DNA from: DATGWF01 sp035299585
GTDB lineage: Bacteria > Actinomycetota > Actinomycetes > Actinomycetales > Microbacteriaceae
Reading direction: 5' to 3'
Length of the DNA: 18,731 bases
Assembly (NCBI GenBank): GCA_035299585.1
Contig: DATGWF010000100.1
Coordinates: 1-18,731 of the forward strand
Shown: positions 13,738-18,731 of the stretch, piece by piece
How the letters are laid out: the number at the start of each line of letters is the position of its first letter
Position numbering within the stretch: the stretch's first letter is position 1
Notes under the pieces: generated by a model
Told to the model about the DNA's origin: nothing
Seen by the model: only the letters and a program-made list of their open reading frames with translations
Database searches by the model: none
Program-made: the position numbers and the translations under genes

Positions 13738-15181
13738 AGTAGACCGTGGTAAGAGTGCTGGCGTCGACCGAGCCATCGGTCGTAAGCTCCAGCTCAGGCG
13801 GACCGGCCTTCGCGGCCCGGGTGATGAGCTTGAACTCAACGACCGCGAGCGCGCCGTAGACGGCGGTGAAGAGAATGAGTGAGAGCGCGACCCACAGCCC
13901 CGGAATGGGCGAAACTCCGGTCTGTGTCGTCATAAGTCCGAATACGAGCCACGGCTGGCGGCCCATCTCGGTGAAGATCCAGCCGACGAGCGATGCGAAC
14001 ATCGGCAGCGGGGCGGACCAGACGGCAACGCGCCACATCCACGGAGCAACGCTGCGGTTCTTCCGGGTGACCCACAGGCCAATAACGGAGACGAGTGCGG
14101 CCAAGGCTCCGAGGCCAATCATCCAGCGGAAGGCCCAGTAGGTGACCCAAATAATGGGCACGAATGAGTTGTCGGTCGGGCAGGTGAGCAATGCGTTGGC
14201 GGCATCGGGCCCGCAGTACATGTCGCTGTAAGCGTCCTGAAGGTCGTTGATGCCCTCAACGGTACCGTTGAAGTTGCCGGTGGCAAGCCACGCGGTGAGA
14301 TATGGAATGCGGATCGAGAACAGTTCACTTACACCGTCCGGGGTTCCGAGCGTGAAGATTGAGAACGAAGCGTCGGCACCGGATGCGGTGTTGTACATCG
14401 CTTCGGCCGCGGCCATCTTCATGGGCTGCGCGGTGGTCATGACCTTGGCGAGCAAGTCACCCGAGACAACCGTGCCAATGAAGCCGACGAGGTTCGCCCA
14501 CAGTCCAAAGCGAAGGGCAACCCGCATTTCGGCGGGATGCTGACCACGCGCGAAGTGCCAGGCTGCGGTGGCGATCATGACGGTTGCGGCAAACATGATG
14601 GCGGCAACGATGGTGTGCGGAAACTGCCCGAGGGCGACTGGGTTCGTGACGACCGCAAGGATGTCGGTGAGCTCTGCACGCTGGGTGTTCGGGTTGATAC
14701 GGTAGCCGGCCGGGTTCTGCATCCAGGCGTTCGCGGCGAGGATGAAATAGGCGGAGAGGATTGTGGAAAGTGATGTGAGCCAGATGGTGAGCAGGTGCAC
14801 GCGCGGCGAGAGGCGGTCCCACCCGAAAATCCAGAGTCCGACGAAGGTGGCTTCGAGGAAGAAGGCGATGAGGCCTTCCATGGCAAGCGGTGCACCGAAG
14901 ATATCGCCGACGAAGCGCGAATAGTTCGACCAGTTCATCCCAAACTGAAACTCCTGCACGATGCCGGTGACAACGCCCATCGCAAAGTTGATGAGGAAGA
15001 TTTTGCCGAAGAGCTTCGTGAGCTTCAGGTACTGCAGCTTGCCGGTTCGAACCCATGCGGTCTGCAAGATGGCAACAAGCAATCCCATACCGATTGTGAG
15101 CGGCACAAACAAGAAGTGGTACAGGGTGGTGAGGCCGAACTGCCACCTCGCCAGCAGGAGAGTGTCGAACACATCGTTCAC
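13736..15181 (-). CDS. cydA: Cytochrome bd quinol oxidase subunit I
   Basis: Catalytic, heme-bearing membrane subunit that oxidises quinol and reduces O2. Visible landmarks in 481 residues are His22 (LYHFLF, high-spin heme ligand), His189 (GQFPHT) and Met406 (FTEMGRQPW) as the low-spin b558 ligands. The quinol-site Lys255 and Glu260 lie in QPMKMAAAEAMYNT, and acidic residues Glu102 and Glu110 lie in MEGLIAFFLEATF. The Q-loop is of the short type. The only two cysteines, Cys323 and Cys334, both lie on the outer side after the quinol site and could form a disulfide. The start is GTG 15181, with AAGGGA (15188-15193) six bases upstream. It is the first gene of cydABDC-pabB-leuS and is divergent from a BlaI-type repressor, which may regulate it. 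Confidence 0.96.
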   Translation of the reverse strand: MNDVFDTLLLARWQFGLTTLYHFLFVPLTIGMGLLVAILQTAWVRTGKLQYLKLTKLFGKIFLINFAMGVVTGIVQEFQFGMNWSNYSRFVGDIFGAPLAMEGLIAFFLEATFVGLWIFGWDRLSPRVHLLTIWLTSLSTILSAYFILAANAWMQNPAGYRINPNTQRAELTDILAVVTNPVALGQFPHTIVAAIMFAATVMIATAAWHFARGQHPAEMRVALRFGLWANLVGFIGTVVSGDLLAKVMTTAQPMKMAAAEAMYNTASGADASFSIFTLGTPDGVSELFSIRIPYLTAWLATGNFNGTVEGINDLQDAYSDMYCGPDAANALLTCPTDNSFVPIIWVTYWAFRWMIGLGALAALVSVIGLWVTRKNRSVAPWMWRVAVWSAPLPMFASLVGWIFTEMGRQPWLVFGLMTTQTGVSPIPGLWVALSLILFTAVYGALAVVEFKLITRAAKAGPPELELTTDGSVDASTLTTVY

Positions 15182-15187
15182 GGAGCG

Positions 15188-15193
15188 TCCCTT
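15188..15193 (-). promoter_or_regulatory. Ribosome binding site of cydA
   Basis: AAGGGA on the minus strand, 6 nt before GTG 15181. It supports the GTG start rather than the second GTG at codon 4. Confidence 0.6.
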
Positions 15194-15219
15194 CGTGTGA
15201 ATTCGCTGTGAATACTTTT

Positions 15220-15248
15220 ACTCTACAGCGCGTAGAACAAAAGGCGAA
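15220..15248 (-). promoter_or_regulatory. Candidate promoter of the cyd operon
   Basis: On the minus strand TTCGCC (15248-15243) and TAGAGT (15225-15220) are 17 bp apart. The -10 fits TAnnnT; the -35 matches TTGACA only in part. Transcription would begin near 15213, giving a leader of about 32 nt that contains the ribosome site. This is a prediction from pattern only. Confidence 0.35.
15222..15236. promoter_or_regulatory. Palindrome over the candidate cydA -10: possible BlaI operator
   Basis: TCTAC-N5-GTAGA is a perfect inverted repeat with a 5-bp centre (AGCGC). The CTACA-type half site recalls operators of BlaI/MecI/CopY repressors, which contain TACA/TGTA halves. It overlaps the candidate -10 box of cydA. 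Assignment to the adjacent repressor is inference. Confidence 0.4.
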
Positions 15249-15256
15249 CTTCGACA

Positions 15257-15270
15257 TTGAGTACACTCAA
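15257..15270. promoter_or_regulatory. Palindrome over the candidate blaI -10: possible autoregulatory operator
   Basis: TTGAGT-AC-ACTCAA is an inverted repeat with 6-bp arms, ending 3 bp before the repressor ATG at 15274. Inside it, TACACT (15262-15267) is a good actinobacterial -10 box. A start about 7 nt downstream would fall on the ATG itself, so the message would be leaderless, which fits the lack of a ribosome site. A repressor bound here would block its own promoter. Its half sites differ from those of the palindrome at 15222-15236. Confidence 0.4.
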
Positions 15271-15273
15271 CTC

Positions 15274-15624
15274 ATGCGGAATCTCGGGGAACTCGAGCGC
15301 TCCATAATGGGCGTGCTGTGGGAGGCTCCCACTGGGCTGCCGGTCGCCGAGGTGCGCCACCGCGTCAACGCAGATCGCACCCAACCGGCCGCACTCACGA
15401 CCGTGCTCACCGTGCTGAGCCGACTCGAGTCGAAGGGGCTCATCGCCACTGAGCGTGGTGAGCGCCCGCGCCGCTACCGGGCCCTCGACGACCACGCGAG
15501 CCACACGGCGCAACTCATGCGCGACGTCCTCGGTTCGTCACAGGACCGCGAGGCTGCGCTCGCACGATTCCTCGACACGGTTCCGCGAAGCGACGTCGAC
15601 ACTCTGCGCAGGTTGCTCGGCTAA
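15274..15624 (+). CDS. BlaI/MecI-family transcriptional repressor
   Basis: Small winged-helix DNA-binding repressor of 116 residues. It shows the family pattern: an N-terminal helix LGELERSIMGVLWEAP, LPVAEVRHRVN, the recognition helix region ALTTVLTVLSRLESKGLI (about residues 40-57), the wing ERGERPRRYRAL, and a C-terminal dimerisation helix with the dimer-type pattern LRRLLG. In this family a paired M56 membrane protease senses a signal and leads to cleavage of the repressor. The frame is open from GTG 15208, but the family alignment begins at MRNLGELERS and the -10 box places a leaderless start at 15274. Its stop directly abuts the M56 gene. It is divergent from cydA with palindromes in the spacer. 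Confidence 0.88.
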   Translation: MRNLGELERSIMGVLWEAPTGLPVAEVRHRVNADRTQPAALTTVLTVLSRLESKGLIATERGERPRRYRALDDHASHTAQLMRDVLGSSQDREAALARFLDTVPRSDVDTLRRLLG

Positions 15625-16548
15625 ATGTCGTTTACGCTCGGCGCTCTCGCCGCTCTCGCTGTCGCGCTCGCCTGGCCGGTACCGATGCTCCTCGCGCGGG
15701 CACGATGGACGGAACGCTCGCCGCGTGCGGCACTCGTCATGTGGCAAGCCATCGCGCTCGGCGGCGCCCTGTCGATGTTTTCCGCGCTCCTCGACCTCGC
15801 GCTCAAACCCTCGGTTCGGGTGGCCGATCTCGCGGCCGCCGCAGTGGGAGGTCCGCTTCCCGCCGACTGGACGTTGCTGAACGCGCTCGCCTTCTCTGCC
15901 GCTGTGCTGTTCGCGGTGCTGTTGTTCGCGAACGTCACCCATGCCGCCTGGACCACCGAGCGGAAGCGTCGCCAACACCGGTTCCGAGTTGAGCTCCTCT
16001 CCGATCCGCTCGAGGGGGTGCGGGATGTGCGCCTGCTGAACCACCCCGCCCCACTCGCGTTCTGCCTGCCGGGATTGCGCAACCTCACGGTACTGTCGAG
16101 CGGGCTCATCGAGTTGTTCGACGAGGGAGAGTTCCGCGCCGTCATCGCCCACGAACGCGCCCACTTGCGTGGACAGCACCACCTGCTTCTGCTCGCCTTC
16201 CGCGCCTGGCATGCGGCGCTCCCCTGGTTCCCGATCGCCTCCCGTGCGGAGGGCGCGGTCGCGCGACTCATCGAACTCGTCGCCGACGACGATGCCGCCC
16301 GGACAGTTCCGCGGGCAGATCTCGCTCGTGCCCTCGAACGCATCGGCGGAGCGTGGGAAGACGGACTCAGCTTCGGTCAGGATCTGGGTTATGCCGTGAC
16401 GAACAATGTCGAGGTGCGGGTCGGTCGGCTGCGCGCGCCGCGCAACCGCATCTCGGTTCCGGCGCGGCTGCTCGTCGCGGTGACGGCGTTTGCACTCGTC
16501 GCCGTTCCGAGCGCGCATCTCATCGACACCCTCGGCCGGAACTTCTAG
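15625..16548 (+). CDS. M56-family membrane metallopeptidase (BlaR1/MecR1-like)
   Basis: Integral membrane zinc peptidase of 307 residues. The zinc motif is HERAH (HExxH, residues 176-180) in VIAHERAHLRGQHH, with a likely third ligand Glu217 and Asp221 in IELVADDDA. Membrane helices flank it: residues about 3-23, 39-60, 85-105 and about 185-203, plus a last one near the C-terminus (LLVAVTAFALVAVPSAH). Unlike BlaR1 it has no extracellular penicillin-binding sensor domain, so its signal is unknown. The ATG follows the repressor TAA with no gap, so the pair is one operon. The likely role is to inactivate the BlaI-type repressor on a membrane or cell-wall signal. Confidence 0.87.
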   Translation: MSFTLGALAALAVALAWPVPMLLARARWTERSPRAALVMWQAIALGGALSMFSALLDLALKPSVRVADLAAAAVGGPLPADWTLLNALAFSAAVLFAVLLFANVTHAAWTTERKRRQHRFRVELLSDPLEGVRDVRLLNHPAPLAFCLPGLRNLTVLSSGLIELFDEGEFRAVIAHERAHLRGQHHLLLLAFRAWHAALPWFPIASRAEGAVARLIELVADDDAARTVPRADLARALERIGGAWEDGLSFGQDLGYAVTNNVEVRVGRLRAPRNRISVPARLLVAVTAFALVAVPSAHLIDTLGRNF

Positions 16549-16570
16549 GGCCGCGTGAGAGACTAGACCG

Positions 16571-17563
16571 ATGCCCGCCACCGACCGACTGCACCGCGCT
16601 GCGCGGTTTGAAGACGTCGTGCACCGCTGGCGCGAACGAGGCGCCCGTCGCCGCGGCAAACTTCCAACCGTCGTCGCATTCACCGGCTACGGCACGGAGC
16701 GCAGCGTGCGCATTCTCGCGCGGGTGTTGTTCGTGCGTGACGAGCCGCACGCGGCAAGAGTCCGTGGATGGCGATCCTTCGTGAGCGTGCCCATCTCGAA
16801 CGCTCGAGTCACCGTGCGTATCGGCGAGACCGAGACCGCGCTGGTTGCCGACCGCGGCGGGGTGATCGACGCCATGGTCGACGTGTCACTTCGGCCCGGC
16901 TGGCACACCGCGACGTTCATCACCGAAGACGGACCGGAATCGACCGCACCCGTGGTTGTCGTCGGCGATGGAGTCACCACGGGCGTCATTTCTGACGTAG
17001 ACGACACCGTCATGGTGACCATGCTTCCCCGGCCCCTGCTTGCTGCATGGAACACCTTCGTGCTGAACGAGCACGCGCGCATCCCCACGGCGGGCATGGC
17101 CGTGCTGTACGAGAAGCTCCTCGCAAAACATGCCGGCGCGCCCGTGGTGTACCTCTCGACCGGGGCCTGGAATGTCGCACCGACACTGCGCCGGTTTCTC
17201 TCACGCAACCTGTTTCCGGCGGGTCCGCTCCTGCTGACCGACTGGGGGCCCACACACGACCGCTGGTTCCGTTCCGGCAAGGCTCACAAAGAAGAGAACC
17301 TGCGCCGACTCGCGGTCGAGTTCCCGAATATTCGGTGGATTCTGGTCGGTGACGACGGCCAGCACGATATCGACCTCTATTCGTATTTCGCGGCAGAGTT
17401 CCCCGATCACGTTCGGGCGATTGTCATCCGCGAGATGACCGGCGGTGAAGCCGTTCTGGCCGGGGGTCGCGCGGGGCACGATGCCGACGCTCCGGTGCCG
17501 GTCGTGTTCGGGCCGGATGGCGCCACGCTGAGTGGCAAGCTCAGCGAGCTCGGCGTTCTCTAG
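16571..17563 (+). CDS. App1-like phosphatase (DUF2183 domain)
   Basis: Protein of 330 residues with the conserved catalytic domain of App1-type phosphatidate phosphatases, related to HAD enzymes. The nucleophile motif is SDVDDTV (Asp142, Asp144, Thr146). Further blocks are YLSTGAWN (194-201), LLTDWGPT (221-228), GKAHKEENL (236-244) and LVGDDGQHDIDLYSYF (258-273). The N-terminal 130 residues form a strand-rich domain (VSVPISNARVTVRIGET, PGWHTATFITEDGP) usual in this family. There is no signal peptide. It lies 22 bp after the M56 gene and may share its transcript. The substrate in bacteria is not established; a lipid phosphate is the family expectation. It converges with pyrD, with 15 bp between stops. 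Confidence 0.88.
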   Translation: MPATDRLHRAARFEDVVHRWRERGARRRGKLPTVVAFTGYGTERSVRILARVLFVRDEPHAARVRGWRSFVSVPISNARVTVRIGETETALVADRGGVIDAMVDVSLRPGWHTATFITEDGPESTAPVVVVGDGVTTGVISDVDDTVMVTMLPRPLLAAWNTFVLNEHARIPTAGMAVLYEKLLAKHAGAPVVYLSTGAWNVAPTLRRFLSRNLFPAGPLLLTDWGPTHDRWFRSGKAHKEENLRRLAVEFPNIRWILVGDDGQHDIDLYSYFAAEFPDHVRAIVIREMTGGEAVLAGGRAGHDADAPVPVVFGPDGATLSGKLSELGVL

Positions 17564-17578
17564 CCCGTTCCAGGTCGG

Positions 17579-18610
17579 CTAGCCGAACGTGCGGCGCTCG
17601 AGCGCCCGATTGATGCGACGCACCCACAGCGGGCCCTGGTACACGAATCCCGTGTAGCCCTGCACGAGCGTCGCACCCGCGTCGAGGCGACCGATCACGT
17701 CTTCGGGAGTCTCGACTCCACCGACCGAAATGATGACGAAATCACTCGGGACGAGCGCGCGCAACTGACGCAACACCTCGAGCGAACGCTCGCGGAGCGG
17801 TGCGCCGGAGAGCCCGCCGGCACCCGCGGCATCGACGCGCGCCCGGTCGGTGCGCAGCCCATCGCGGGCGATAGTGGTGTTGGTGGCGATAATGCCGTCG
17901 AGGCCCGCCTCGAGCACGAGTGCGGCAATGTCGCGAATGTCCTCGTCGGCGAGATCCGGTGCAATTTTCAGCAGGAGTGGAGTCGTTCCGGCAGCCCGTT
18001 TGGTTGCCGTGAGCAGTGGCCGGAGCTCGTCGACCGCCTGCAGGGAGCGCAAGCCGGGCGTGTTCGGGGAGCTCACGTTGATGACGAGATAGTCGGCGAG
18101 CGGGCCGAGCGCGGTCGCCGCGGCAACATAGTCGTCTCCGGCCTTCTCGTTCGGCGTGAGCTTGTTTTTGCCGATGTTGACGCCGATGATCGGCAGCCGT
18201 GCGCCGCTCGAGCGCAGTCGGACGAGCTCGCGGGCGGCGGCCACGACACCGTCGTTGTTGAACCCCATCCGATTGATGAGCGCGCGGTCCTCCACGAGAC
18301 GGAACATGCGCGGGCGCTCGTTGCCCGGCTGTGCGAGCGGGGTGAGGGTGCCGATTTCGATGTGACCGAAGCCGAGTGCAGCGAGGCCGCGGACCGCGTG
18401 ACCGTTCTTGTCGAATCCGGCGGCCAGCCCAAACGGCGACGGGAAGGTGAGCCCGAGCGCTTGAACCGCGATACCCCGAGGGCCGGTGAACTGGCACAGC
18501 AGCGAACCCACACCCAGCCAGGGCAAGCGACGAATGAACGCGAACACGAGATGGTGGGCTCGCTCCGGATCCATCCGGGCGAAGACCGTGCGGAAGATGA
18601 AGGGATACAC
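17579..18610 (-). CDS. pyrD: Dihydroorotate dehydrogenase (quinone), class 2
   Basis: FMN enzyme of pyrimidine synthesis that oxidises dihydroorotate to orotate and passes electrons to membrane quinone. It has 343 residues. The N-terminal extension (YPFIFRTVFARMDPERAHHL) is the class 2 membrane-association helix. Motifs are GLAAGFDKNG (61-70), NRMGFNNDG (113-121), INVSSPNTPGLR (177-188) with the catalytic Ser, LLLKIAPDL (212-220), IATNTT (241-246), GLSGAPL (266-272), ISVGGV (294-299) and TGFVYQGP (320-327). The start is GTG 18610, two bases after the nrdR stop, so the genes are probably co-transcribed and coupled. The length and motifs are complete. Confidence 0.96.
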   Translation of the reverse strand: MYPFIFRTVFARMDPERAHHLVFAFIRRLPWLGVGSLLCQFTGPRGIAVQALGLTFPSPFGLAAGFDKNGHAVRGLAALGFGHIEIGTLTPLAQPGNERPRMFRLVEDRALINRMGFNNDGVVAAARELVRLRSSGARLPIIGVNIGKNKLTPNEKAGDDYVAAATALGPLADYLVINVSSPNTPGLRSLQAVDELRPLLTATKRAAGTTPLLLKIAPDLADEDIRDIAALVLEAGLDGIIATNTTIARDGLRTDRARVDAAGAGGLSGAPLRERSLEVLRQLRALVPSDFVIISVGGVETPEDVIGRLDAGATLVQGYTGFVYQGPLWVRRINRALERRTFG

Positions 18611-18612
18611 GG

Positions 18613-18731
18613 CTACTCGACTGGTTTCGCGGGCAGCCGGCCGTGCTCGGCGCGGAGCCCATCAATGGCGGACTCGAAGTCGTCGAGGGATTCGAACGCT
18701 TGGTAGACGCTCGCGAAACGCAGATAGGCGA
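18613..18731 (-). CDS. nrdR: Transcriptional repressor NrdR, C-terminal end (partial)
   Basis: Only the last 38 codons are in the window. They read AYLRFASVYQAFESLDDFES and continue to LPAKPVE before TAG 18613-18615. The stretch YxRFASVYxxFxxxDDF is the hallmark of the end of the NrdR ATP-cone domain. NrdR is an ATP/dATP-sensing repressor of ribonucleotide reductase genes. The zinc finger and most of the cone lie beyond base 18731. The gap to pyrD is 2 bp. Confidence 0.88.
   Translation of the reverse strand, partial: AYLRFASVYQAFESLDDFESAIDGLRAEHGRLPAKPVE

Noticed and set aside
15538..16683. Open frame on - (381 codons) opposite the M56 peptidase gene
   Set aside because: Composition is biased to Arg/Glu/Gly with no recognisable fold. 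The M56 motifs and the abutting start codon support the + strand.
17575..17586. 12-bp perfect palindrome TCGGCTAGCCGA at the pyrD stop, considered as a bidirectional terminator
   Set aside because: It has no loop and no T-runs on either side, and it overlaps the pyrD stop codon; it may be chance in GC-rich DNA.
1..18731. tRNA or rRNA genes, CRISPR arrays, insertion sequences, riboswitches
   Set aside because: I saw no cloverleaf, no regularly spaced repeats, no transposase and no known riboswitch pattern by eye. A tool search could still find small RNAs.

Overview
The window looks like chromosomal DNA of a high-GC Gram-positive bacterium (Actinomycetota, probably Microbacteriaceae or a close relative). 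The core genes are strongly GC-biased. The cyd genes stand in the order cydA-cydB-cydD-cydC, LeuRS is of the ordinary bacterial type, an App1-like phosphatase is present, and GTG starts are common. The family-level placement is my impression from the proteins and is not proven.

Left part (1 to about 5444, all on +): a variable accessory island, less GC-rich than the rest. It opens with the C-terminal end of a polymorphic (Rhs/YD-type) toxin whose main body lies before base 1. A one-base frameshift at about 135-165 separates its Gly/Ala-rich pre-toxin helix from the toxin tail. A probable immunity gene overlaps the toxin stop by ATGA. Next come an orphan pre-toxin-like ORF (1387-2061), a two-helix membrane protein (2051-2497), a soluble immunity-like protein (2472-3119), a large multi-pass membrane protein of unknown function (3225-4571), and a gene split by a single in-frame amber codon (4734-5444). 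I read this as a string of toxin/immunity cassettes and remnants behind a contact-dependent toxin gene. No single protein here could be matched to a named family.

Middle part (5494-15181, all on -): one tightly packed transcription unit, read from right to left: cydA-cydB (cytochrome bd quinol oxidase), cydD-cydC (the heterodimeric ABC exporter needed for its assembly), pabB (aminodeoxychorismate synthase, folate pathway) and leuS (leucyl-tRNA synthetase). Gaps are short or negative, so expression is probably coupled.

Right part: a BlaI/MecI-type repressor and an M56 (BlaR1/MecR1-like) membrane metallopeptidase are divergent from cydA, followed by an App1/DUF2183 phosphatase. Converging on these are pyrD (class 2 dihydroorotate dehydrogenase) and the C-terminal end of nrdR, which runs off the window. 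The 92-bp cydA/blaI spacer holds two palindromes, each lying on a candidate -10 box, one per direction. This suggests that the BlaI/M56 pair may control the respiratory cyd operon as well as itself. It is the most testable regulatory idea in the window.
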